Of a stretch of 5,812 nucleotides of DNA, positions 1 through 5,800 are shown piece by piece. The stretch is from AG41 sp035943095 (GTDB taxonomy: Bacteria; Gemmatimonadota; Gemmatimonadetes; Gemmatimonadales; GWC2-71-9), in contig DASZCN010000144.1 of NCBI GenBank assembly GCA_035943095.1, positions 1 through 5,812 of the forward strand, given 5' to 3'. The notes under the pieces were generated by a model. It was not told where the DNA came from. It did not search any database and saw nothing but the letters and a program-made list of their open reading frames with translations. Each line of letters opens with the position of its first letter. The first letter of the stretch is position 1. The position numbers were made by a program, and so were the translations under genes.

Positions 1-1556
1 AGGTCGGCCGAAACGACGTAGCCGCGGCCCACGGGATCGATCTGGCCCTTTACGACGGCTTTGGCGTTCTCGCGCTGCGCCAGCTCGCGGGCGACCGCGA
101 GATCGAGGCGCGTCCCGGGCGCACGTCCCATGCGGCCCAGCGCCTGCGTGATCGCGGCCGCATCGAGCAGCCGTACAACGGGCGATTGTGCGAGGTCGAC
201 CCGTAAGGCCTCCGTGAGCGACGGTCCGAGCGTCGAGTCCGCCGTGCGGTTCTCCACGTCGGCGAGCACGAGCCGGTCGCGCTCGGCCAGCACGCCACTC
301 GCCACCAGCGTCCCCACGGGCCCGATGCCGAACGCTCGCATCCCCATGTAGAAGCCTGCCGTGAGTCCGAGCGCTGCGAACGCGAGCACGCCCCCGGTGA
401 GCGCCTTGCGCCAGGTGAGCCAGCGCTGCACGCCCCCCCCCGCCCCCCCCGGCGGCAGCGCGGCGCCGGTAGCGCTCGAGCCCGCCAGCGCCCGCCGCCG
501 CTCCGCCACGCCGGTGAACCAGATGATGGGCAGGCCCACCGCGAGCAGCAGGGCAATGCCCTGCATGACCCAGCCGGGCAGGCCGAGCTCGTGCATGAGG
601 CCGTAGCCCGCGCCGAGCACGGCGAGCGAGGTGGCTGCGAAAAGCCCCGCGACTCTCAGGGGATGCGACCGCTCGGCGGCGGCCAGCGCGGCAGTGTACG
701 CGGCACTGCCACCGCTCGGCGTGGTCATCGGCTCGAGCTGCTCCAGGATCTCGTTCGCCGTTTGGAACCGGTCCGCGGGGCGCTTCTCGAGGCACCGCAT
801 GATCAGCGCCGCGAGTGCCGGCGGCGTGTTGGGCCGGTACTTGGTCACGGGATCGGGCTGGCTGCTCACATGCTGCGCCAGCACCGACGAAGGGCTGGGT
901 CCAATAAACGGCGGCCGGCCGGCGACCATTTCGTAGGCCAGGGCGCCCACCGCGTAGATATCGGCGCGCTGGTCCGTGCCGGGGTCGGCGGCGGCCTGCT
1001 CGGGGGCCATGTAGGCGGGCGTCCCGAGCGCCACGCCCAAGGACGTGAGCGCTGAGCTACCGGTGGACTGCGCGACCGCCTTGGCGACGCCGAAGTCGGT
1101 CACGAGCGCATGCTTGCCCGAGAGCAGCACATTGTCGGGCTTCACGTCGCGGTGCACGATGCCGTGCCCGTGGGCGTAGGCGAGGGCGTCGCACACATCC
1201 CGCAGGATGCGCACCGCTTCGCCGATCGGCAGCTCGTGCTCCTGCACGAGCCGGGCGCGGAGCGACTGCCCCTCCACGCGGGGCATGATGTAGTAGAGCA
1301 GATCGCCGCTCGCGCCGGCGGTGAGGAGCGGCACGATGTGCGGATGCTGCAGCTTGGCGGCGAGCTGGATCTCGCGCTCGAACCGCTCCGCGCTCACACC
1401 CGCCGCCCATTCGGGCGGCAGCACCTTCACCACGACTTGCCGGCCGAGCCGCACCTCCTGGGCGAGGAATACACGGCTCATGCCGCCGCCGCCGAGCTCG
1501 GACTCGAGATGGTACGACTCTCCCAGCGCGGACTGCAGCCGGTCTTGCAGTGACAT
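1..1556 (-). CDS. Membrane-anchored Ser/Thr protein kinase with TolB/FlgO-like domain (3' end outside window)
   Basis: The visible 518 residues begin with a complete Hanks-type kinase domain, which phosphorylates proteins on Ser/Thr using ATP. Seen: glycine-rich loop GGGGMSRV (22-29), ATP lysine K44 in VVVKVL, alpha-C glutamate E62, catalytic HRDVKPDN (135-142), DFG (154-156), APE (184-186) and RADIYAVG (197-204). All catalytic residues are present. After the kinase domain (ends near 275) come three hydrophobic stretches, about 300-321, 328-350 and 385-406, so the C-terminal part should lie outside the inner membrane. From about 429 the stretch LVLADVENRTADSTLG, then LTEALRVDL, resembles the TolB/FlgO-like domain found behind many such kinases in Gemmatimonadota and Acidobacteria; TPR repeats often follow, but that part is not in the window. 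The ATG at 1556 is chosen because it leaves the usual short leader before the ATP loop; the next ATG is inside that loop. An AGAGG lies only one base from the ATG, too close for a normal Shine-Dalgarno site. Substrates and signal are unknown. Confidence 0.93.
   Translation of the reverse strand, partial: MSLQDRLQSALGESYHLESELGGGGMSRVFLAQEVRLGRQVVVKVLPPEWAAGVSAERFEREIQLAAKLQHPHIVPLLTAGASGDLLYYIMPRVEGQSLRARLVQEHELPIGEAVRILRDVCDALAYAHGHGIVHRDVKPDNVLLSGKHALVTDFGVAKAVAQSTGSSALTSLGVALGTPAYMAPEQAAADPGTDQRADIYAVGALAYEMVAGRPPFIGPSPSSVLAQHVSSQPDPVTKYRPNTPPALAALIMRCLEKRPADRFQTANEILEQLEPMTTPSGGSAAYTAALAAAERSHPLRVAGLFAATSLAVLGAGYGLMHELGLPGWVMQGIALLLAVGLPIIWFTGVAERRRALAGSSATGAALPPGGAGGGVQRWLTWRKALTGGVLAFAALGLTAGFYMGMRAFGIGPVGTLVASGVLAERDRLVLADVENRTADSTLGPSLTEALRVDLAQSPVVRLLDAAAITQALGRMGRAPGTRLDLAVARELAQRENAKAVVKGQIDPVGRGYVVSAD
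433..450. repeat. Paired homopolymer tracts (C9-G-C8) inside the kinase gene
   Basis: On the plus strand nine C (433-441), one G and eight C (443-450) follow each other. In the kinase reading direction they are G8 and G9 tracts encoding a Pro-Gly-Gly-Ala-Gly-Gly-Gly linker at about residues 369-375, between the second and third membrane segments. Gain or loss of one base would shift the frame, leaving the kinase domain but losing the third membrane segment and the C-terminal domain. The frame is open here as sequenced. Long G tracts are known slippage sites and also common sequencing-error sites. Confidence 0.85.
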
Positions 1557-1562
1557 GCCTCT

Positions 1563-1592
1563 ATGATAGACCTCTAAAGCGGGGAAAGGCAA
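1563..1592 (-). promoter_or_regulatory. Possible promoter for a leaderless kinase transcript
   Basis: Reading the minus strand, TTGCCT (1592-1587; four of six matches to the sigma-70 -35 box) is followed after 18 bases by TATCAT (1568-1563; five of six matches to the -10 box). TATCAT ends six bases before the kinase ATG, so transcription would start at or next to the start codon. That would explain the missing normally spaced Shine-Dalgarno site. The -35 part lies inside the outer arm of the repeat element at 1579-1729. This is motif reading by eye only. Confidence 0.4.
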
Positions 1593-1729
1593 AGACTAGA
1601 CGCAGCAGACGCACAGTGGAGAACAGTACGGAGTAAACGGGACAAACGGTTCATTTCACAACTGTTCACTACCAACCTGTTCACCGCTGCGCGTCTGTGC
1701 GTCTAGCTTTTGCGTTTCCCCGTCTGGCA
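1579..1729. repeat. MITE/REP-like inverted-repeat element, copy A
   Basis: An intergenic element of about 151 bases fills nearly all the gap between the kinase start and the lipoprotein stop codon. Its left arm (1579-1626) and right arm (1677-1724) are imperfect inverted repeats, with about 40 of 47 positions able to pair. Shared blocks include CGGGGAAA, CTAGACGC and GAACAG. The centre carries ACGGGACAA (1637-1645) and two direct CTGTTCAC units 15 bases apart (1662 and 1677). A diverged second copy lies at 3411-3543. No ORF or transposase belongs to it. It could be a non-autonomous mobile element, a REP-type palindrome, or a transcribed hairpin that stops transcription or protects mRNA ends. 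No T-tract follows the stem, so it is not a standard intrinsic terminator. The 1557-1729 interval holds nothing else I can name besides the possible promoter. Confidence 0.8.
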
Positions 1730-3388
1730 TTATCGCTGGATCCCACCCCATTCGACCACCGTGAATCCCCGTCGAGCGGGAGGCGCCGCGAGATGCGGCG
1801 CGCTGACGGCCTCTCGGGTCCACAGGGGCCGGAAATCCATGAGTACCCGGATAACGGCATCTGGTTTGGGAGTCACAACCAAGGGTGCGAGCTGGTCGAT
1901 CGTCTCGCGCGGCAGGAAGGTTACGAAGTAGTACGGCGCCCCGTGAAATCGTGGCAGCCAGGCCTCCCGAAAATCCCTGCTCTCCCGCTCATCGAGTCCG
2001 AGCCTGGGCAGCATCCGCTCCAAGAAGCCCGCGACCTCTGCCTGCGCCAATACGAATCCTTCCCGTCGCATGGGCGAGATGGACGAAAGCCCCTCCCAGA
2101 AGAGATACGAGTGCGCCTTCTGATCGATTAGGTCGGTCAAGCGCCCGGTGGGCAGTGCGAGCACGTCCCAGCCCCTGCGGTACGGGGGCGTGGACGCGCC
2201 GATCGCGTGCAGCGGCTTGGCCTCGACGTGCACCCGCTCTGCGACGCTCGGATAGAGGTAGATGATGGGCTCGGCCATGTACACCGGGAGGAAGTCGTTG
2301 TTGGTGAACCGCGTGAGACGGCCGAACGGATCACGCCACAAGAAGATCGGTCTCGCTCCCAGGAATTGCTCGTAGGAGCGCCGCGGCGGTCGGATCCCCG
2401 GCGCATCCTGCTCTGTGCGCTGCTCCTGCTTCGCGAGATCGGCCTCGTAATCCCGATAGAATGCCTTGAGCAGCGCGTGATTGGGATCCTTGAGCTCGTA
2501 GACGGGTTCGCCGCGTCGAGTATGGCCTGCGACGTTCGCGTCACGCTCGATCTGGACGACATCGGCCGTCACGAACGGATCGTAGCGCACTTCGACGTTC
2601 CCGAACTCGGCCCCCTGCTTCCACGAATACCCGCTTCGGTTCGGCTCCTTGGGCGCTCGGTCCCAGACGATCTCCTTCTCGGAGAAATAGGGGACGTACT
2701 CGAAGGTCAGGCAGCTCGAGTCGGCGCGGGTGACGTAGAACAGCAGCCCGTCGAACCGCACGTCGTGAAATACCGGATGACGAAAGGCGACGGGCGGCGT
2801 GACGTCCTTGCAGTGGCGCGAAACCAAGCGGAACGTGTTCGAACCGTACGCGATCGTGTCGACGGGAAGGAACGCCTGTATCGCGAACTGCGAATCCGAC
2901 GACAAAGAGAACCCAGCCGCCGAGAACGCCGCCGCCCAAAGCGGCCACCGGTCCTTCTGAGCGACATAGTCGCCGCCATCCGAGTTCCGGCGGAGGAAGA
3001 CGAGAGTGTCGCCGACTTTCACGAATCGGAGATAGATGCGCTCGTCGCACCCCTCGCCCTTGCACGGCTCGTCCGAGTGCAATTCAGCGAACACCACTTG
3101 CGACCCGCGATACCGCTCCCCGATGATGGTCCCGATCTTGTAGCCCGGCCCGATGCTGTCGACATAACCGTCAGCCCATTCGGCACCCACGACGCCAACG
3201 ACTCGAACTGGCGCAGTGTATTGCACGACGCTGTCGGAGCTCGTGGGCGTCGGACTAGAGGATGGGGCGGAGGCGGGAGCGATGGCTTGAGCCGGCGGCG
3301 AGGGAGAAGCGTCGCGGGCAGCCTCGCGCTTACAGGAGGACATGATCGCGAGCAGGAGGGACTGTGAAAGCCAGCGAGCGTTCGGCAC
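1730..3388 (-). CDS. Predicted lipoprotein of unknown function with conserved C-terminal YLYP/VVEWGG domain
   Basis: With the GTG start at 3388 the protein has 552 residues. The N-terminus looks like a lipoprotein signal: an Arg-bearing start, a hydrophobic run (about 6-16) and IMSSC with C19 as the likely lipidated cysteine; the -3 Met is not ideal. A Pro/Ser/Ala-rich tether (about 25-53) follows, then a middle region I do not recognise, with a CKGEGC pair (C109, C114). The last 180 residues carry PIIYLYP (374-380), SYLFWEG (427-433), PKPDAVIRV (507-515) and GFTVVEWGG (541-549). I recall this motif order from a widespread uncharacterised bacterial family (KPVIYLYP, LFWEG, GFTVVEWGG); no function is known to me. 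The product is probably outside the cytoplasm. Start choice: an in-frame TTG at 3424 lies inside the repeat arm, and the ATG at 3343 would remove the signal; none has a good Shine-Dalgarno site. The stop codon directly abuts repeat copy A. Repeats separate it from both neighbours, so operon membership is unclear. Confidence 0.82.
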   Translation of the reverse strand: MPNARWLSQSLLLAIMSSCKREAARDASPSPPAQAIAPASAPSSSPTPTSSDSVVQYTAPVRVVGVVGAEWADGYVDSIGPGYKIGTIIGERYRGSQVVFAELHSDEPCKGEGCDERIYLRFVKVGDTLVFLRRNSDGGDYVAQKDRWPLWAAAFSAAGFSLSSDSQFAIQAFLPVDTIAYGSNTFRLVSRHCKDVTPPVAFRHPVFHDVRFDGLLFYVTRADSSCLTFEYVPYFSEKEIVWDRAPKEPNRSGYSWKQGAEFGNVEVRYDPFVTADVVQIERDANVAGHTRRGEPVYELKDPNHALLKAFYRDYEADLAKQEQRTEQDAPGIRPPRRSYEQFLGARPIFLWRDPFGRLTRFTNNDFLPVYMAEPIIYLYPSVAERVHVEAKPLHAIGASTPPYRRGWDVLALPTGRLTDLIDQKAHSYLFWEGLSSISPMRREGFVLAQAEVAGFLERMLPRLGLDERESRDFREAWLPRFHGAPYYFVTFLPRETIDQLAPLVVTPKPDAVIRVLMDFRPLWTREAVSAPHLAAPPARRGFTVVEWGGIQR

Positions 3389-3410
3389 GCCACGAAATAA
3401 GTCAAGCAAG

Positions 3411-3543
3411 GCGGGGAAATGCAAAGACTAGACGCACAGACGCACCGCGGACAACAGGTGGGAGTGAACGGGACAACCTGCTCACTCAAACTGTTCACCG
3501 CTGTGCGTCTACGCGTCTAGCTTTTGCCTTTCCCCGTCTTGCA
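3411..3543. repeat. MITE/REP-like inverted-repeat element, copy B
   Basis: This is the second copy of the element at 1579-1729, in the same orientation. The left arm (3411-3457) matches copy A over its first 26 bases with one mismatch, and the right end (3491-3543) matches 1677-1729 at about 48 of 53 positions. The two arms within this copy pair imperfectly with each other (CGGGGAAA, CTAGACGC and a CTGTTCACCGC end). Its centre is about 16-18 bases shorter than in copy A and has one CTGTTCAC plus a variant CTGCTCAC (3478). The right arm overlaps the 3' end of mutY and supplies its last seven codons and stop. It lies between mutY and the lipoprotein gene. No ORF belongs to it. Confidence 0.8.
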
Positions 3544-4200
3544 CACTCGCCGCACGGGACACTGAGGGCATTTTGGCCTTCTCGCTACACAGATCAGTGC
3601 CCCCAGCTCCATCACTGCCTGATTGAACTTCCAAGCTCGCTTGCCGTTTCGAGGCACGAGAGTGCGCGCGAGATTCCAAACTGCACCGGAGGGAACCGCT
3701 CCCCGCTCCCTGCTCCCAAAGAATACTCGGCGGATGACCCGCGCGACGTTCGTATCCACGGCCGGCACCGCCTTCTCGTAGGCAAAGCTGGCAACCGCCC
3801 CCGCCGTGTACGGCCCGATGCCGGGCAGCTTGACCAACTCCTCCGGCTCCTCGGGTAACATGCCGTCGTGCCGTCGTGTAACGCCTTTCGCTAGCCGATG
3901 CAGATTCCGCGCGCGCGCATAGTACCCCAACCCCTCCCACGCCTCTCGGACCGCGCGCGCGGGAGCGGCGGCCAGACTCTCGAGATCGGGGAATCGTTCC
4001 AAGAACCGCGGATAGTACTCCGCCACTCGGCTGACCTGCGTCTGCTGCAGCATGAACTCGGAGACCAGTACACGATAGGGATCGCGAGTACGCCGCCAGG
4101 GAAGATCGCGCGCGGCGCGGGACCACCATGCGAGGAGCTTGCGCGTAAACGTCTGTGCACTACGAGGTTTACGGGCTCGGGGGGTAGACGTGCGAGCCAT
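3517..4200 (-). CDS. mutY: A/G-specific adenine DNA glycosylase, short form without C-terminal domain
   Basis: MutY removes adenine mispaired with 8-oxoguanine or guanine, starting base-excision repair. The 227 residues hold the whole catalytic core: WWSRAARDLPWR (25-36), the catalytic glutamate E48 in SEFMLQQTQV, GLGYYARARNLH (90-101), the helix-hairpin-helix LPGIGPYTAGA (125-135), the catalytic aspartate D149 in AVDTNVARV, and an iron-sulfur cluster motif C-x6-C-x2-C-x5-C (C204, C211, C214, C220). E48, the FMLQQTQ context and YYARARN favour MutY over endonuclease III. Typical MutY has about 350 residues, with a NUDIX-like C-terminal domain that reads 8-oxoG. Here the protein ends seven residues after the last cysteine, and those seven codons and the TAG lie in repeat copy B. 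The ATG at 4200 leaves a basic N-terminus; no Shine-Dalgarno site precedes it. mutY diverges from mlaE. Substrate range without the C-terminal domain is uncertain. Confidence 0.93.
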   Translation of the reverse strand: MARTSTPRARKPRSAQTFTRKLLAWWSRAARDLPWRRTRDPYRVLVSEFMLQQTQVSRVAEYYPRFLERFPDLESLAAAPARAVREAWEGLGYYARARNLHRLAKGVTRRHDGMLPEEPEELVKLPGIGPYTAGAVASFAYEKAVPAVDTNVARVIRRVFFGSRERGAVPSGAVWNLARTLVPRNGKRAWKFNQAVMELGALICVARRPKCPQCPVRRVCKTGKGKS

Positions 4201-4220
4201 GCGTACCCAAGATACAGCCC
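4201..4220. promoter_or_regulatory. 20-base divergent mutY/mlaE start region, probably leaderless starts
   Basis: Only 20 bases separate the mutY ATG (minus strand) from the mlaE ATG (plus strand), and neither side has a Shine-Dalgarno sequence. On the minus strand TATCTT (4214-4209; four of six matches to a -10 box) ends eight bases before the mutY ATG, which fits a leaderless transcript. On the plus strand only a weak CAAGAT (4208-4213) sits at similar spacing. Each promoter's -35 part would have to lie inside the opposite gene. Judged by eye only. Confidence 0.35.
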
Positions 4221-5021
4221 ATGGGTAACGGTGCGGAGCTAACCCTAAGCCCGCTACGGCTGGTCGCGCGCTCGAGCCTCCGCTCGTTCGACCACGTCGG
4301 CCGCTTCAGCATCCTCCTCGCCGACATGTTCCGCGGCCTCGCGGAATGGCGCACCTGGGTTCCCCGCACGCTCGAGCAGGCCACCGCCATCGGCTACGGC
4401 TCGCTCTTCATCGTGCTGCTCGTGGCCGGGTTCGCGGGCGCCGTCACGAGCCTCCAGACCGGCTACCAGTTCACCGGCACCTTGCCCTTGTACTACGCCG
4501 GCGCCGTGATCTCCGAATCCATGATTCTCGAGCTCGGGCCCGTGCTCACCGCGCTCATCCTCGCGGGCCGGATCGGCGCGCGCTATGCCGCCGAGCTCGG
4601 CAGCATGCGCGTCACCGAGCAGATCGACGCGCTCGAGAGCCTGGGCCGCTCGCCCGTGTCCCACCTGCTCATCCCCCGCGTGGTGGCGGGGATTCTCGTC
4701 GTCCCCGCGCTCACCATGTTCGCCAACGCCACCGGGATCGTGGTCGGCTATCTCACCGCCAAGGGCGCGCTCAACCTCACGTACGCCGATTTCGAGTACG
4801 GGGCGCGCTATTTCTTCCGGCCGCTCGACCTGTGGTACTCGCTCATCAAGAGCTACTGCTTCGCGGTGGCCGTGACTACGATCCCCTGCTATCTCGGTTT
4901 CAACACGCAACAGGGCGCCGAGGGCGTGGGTCGGTCTACGACGGCCGCGGTGGTCGCGGCGTCGGTCGCGATTCTCATGCTCGACGCGCTGACCACGAAG
5001 CTCCTCCTGGGGGTGAAGTGA
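4221..5021 (+). CDS. mlaE: MlaE-family ABC transporter permease (phospholipid transport)
   Basis: This is the inner-membrane permease of an Mla/MCE-type ABC transporter, which moves phospholipids between the inner and outer membranes with MlaF (ATPase) and MlaD (MCE ring). The 266 residues match the family's usual size. After an amphipathic N-terminal region (SFDHVGRFSILLADMFRGL, 22-40) come hydrophobic segments near 58-79, 148-177, 205-226 and 240-264. The family's most conserved cytoplasmic stretch is clear: ELGPVLTALILAGRIGAR (104-121), then AELGSMRVTEQIDALESLG (124-142). E. coli MlaE has the matching ELGPVVAALLFAGRAG and MRATEQ. The ATG at 4221 is kept because it gives a normal N-terminal length and no better in-frame start follows soon. 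It shares the bases GTGA with mlaF, so translation is probably coupled. The specific lipid and the direction of transport cannot be read from sequence. Confidence 0.95.
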   Translation: MGNGAELTLSPLRLVARSSLRSFDHVGRFSILLADMFRGLAEWRTWVPRTLEQATAIGYGSLFIVLLVAGFAGAVTSLQTGYQFTGTLPLYYAGAVISESMILELGPVLTALILAGRIGARYAAELGSMRVTEQIDALESLGRSPVSHLLIPRVVAGILVVPALTMFANATGIVVGYLTAKGALNLTYADFEYGARYFFRPLDLWYSLIKSYCFAVAVTTIPCYLGFNTQQGAEGVGRSTTAAVVAASVAILMLDALTTKLLLGVK

Positions 5022-5800
5022 TCGAGCTGCTCGACGTCCACAAGCGGTTCCTGGACAATGTGGTGCTCGACGGCGTGTCGCTCGACGTCAAGGACGGCGA
5101 GACCGTCGCGCTGCTCGGCCCCTCCGGGGTGGGAAAGAGCGTCACCCTCAAGATGATCAACGGCCTGCTGCGGCCCGACACGGGCGACGTGATCGTGGAC
5201 GGGCTGCACGTGCCCCGGCTCAAGCGGGAGGAGCTGGCCCAGCTGCGCTCGAAAATCGGCTACGTGTTCCAGTACGGCGCCCTGTTCGACTCCATGAGCG
5301 TGCACGAGAACATCCGGCTCGGCATAACGGACGAGACGTGCTATACCGACGAGAAGTACTGCGAGAACCGCGTGCTCGAATGCTTACGGCTCGTAAACCT
5401 GCCTCCCGAAGTCGCCGGCAAGTTCCCCGCCGAGCTGTCGGGCGGCATGAAGAAACGGGTCGGCATCGCGCGGGCGATCGCGGGCAAGCCCAAGTATCTG
5501 CTGTACGACGAGCCGACGTCGGGCCTGGATCCGGTCAACGCGGATGTCATCGACGGCCTGATCGAGCGGCTGCGCGACGAGTTGGGCGTGACGAGCGTCG
5601 TGGTGTCGCACGACGTGCGCGGCTCGTTCCGCGTGGCGGACCGCGTGGCGCTGCTGTGGCAGGCCAAGATCCGGGCGATAGGGAAGGCGGAGGAGATCCT
5701 CGCGTCCAGGGACCCCGCGGTGCAGCAGTTCCTGGAGCGCGATCTCGAGATGGCGATGGTCCAGGGAGGAGGGGGGGCGGCGCGTGGACCCGACGTATAA
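5018..5800 (+). CDS. mlaF: MlaF-family ABC transporter ATP-binding protein (phospholipid transport)
   Basis: This is the cytoplasmic ATPase that powers the MlaE permease. The 260-residue protein has every ABC motif: Walker A GPSGVGKS (34-41), Q-loop Q85 in YVFQYGALFDSMSVHEN, signature LSGGM (140-144), Walker B YLLYDEP (160-166) with catalytic E165, D-loop SGLD (168-171) and H-loop H198. The sequence QYGALFDSMSV and the LSGGMKKRV signature are typical of the MlaF/MKL (MCE-associated) ATPases. The GTG start at 5018 overlaps the mlaE stop in GTGA, and the GTG begins MIELLDVHKRF, the normal N-terminus. A much longer reading frame extends upstream over mlaE, but it is a shadow. A poorly conserved Cys-containing segment (TDETCYTDEKYCENR, about 104-118) lies between the Q-loop and the signature. 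The 3' end overlaps the next gene by 17 bases. Confidence 0.95.
   Translation: MIELLDVHKRFLDNVVLDGVSLDVKDGETVALLGPSGVGKSVTLKMINGLLRPDTGDVIVDGLHVPRLKREELAQLRSKIGYVFQYGALFDSMSVHENIRLGITDETCYTDEKYCENRVLECLRLVNLPPEVAGKFPAELSGGMKKRVGIARAIAGKPKYLLYDEPTSGLDPVNADVIDGLIERLRDELGVTSVVVSHDVRGSFRVADRVALLWQAKIRAIGKAEEILASRDPAVQQFLERDLEMAMVQGGGGAARGPDV
5767..5772 (+). promoter_or_regulatory. Shine-Dalgarno site AGGAGG for the third mla gene
   Basis: A perfect AGGAGG lies 11 bases before the GTG at 5784, within the mlaF coding region. It is the only textbook Shine-Dalgarno site among the start codons in this window. It supports the GTG as a real start. Confidence 0.6.

Noticed and set aside
1057..1410. 117-codon minus-strand frame overlapping the kinase
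   Set aside because: It is a different frame from the kinase, with Arg/Ala-rich low-complexity sequence. The kinase motifs run uninterrupted through this stretch in the true frame.
1579..1729. CRISPR array or tRNA in the repeat-containing gap
   Set aside because: The repeats are inverted arms, not regularly spaced direct repeats with unique spacers, and no cloverleaf or CCA-type end is visible.
2207..3367. 386-codon open frame on the plus strand opposite the lipoprotein gene
   Set aside because: Its product is rich in Arg/Asp/Glu/Val without any motif, typical of an antisense shadow in GC-rich DNA. The minus-strand frame has a lipoprotein signal and recognisable family motifs.
3389..3424. 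TTG at 3424 as the lipoprotein start
   Set aside because: The TTG lies inside the repeat arm and would place 12 unneeded residues ahead of the signal. The GTG at 3388 gives a compact lipoprotein signal, although start choice remains unproven.
3509..4129. 206-codon minus-strand frame overlapping mutY
   Set aside because: It is a frame shadow; all MutY catalytic and cluster residues are in the frame 4200-3517.
4346..5017. Upstream extension of the mlaF frame by 224 codons, over mlaE
   Set aside because: The extension reads as Arg/His-rich nonsense in another frame of mlaE. MlaF similarity begins exactly at the GTG at 5018.
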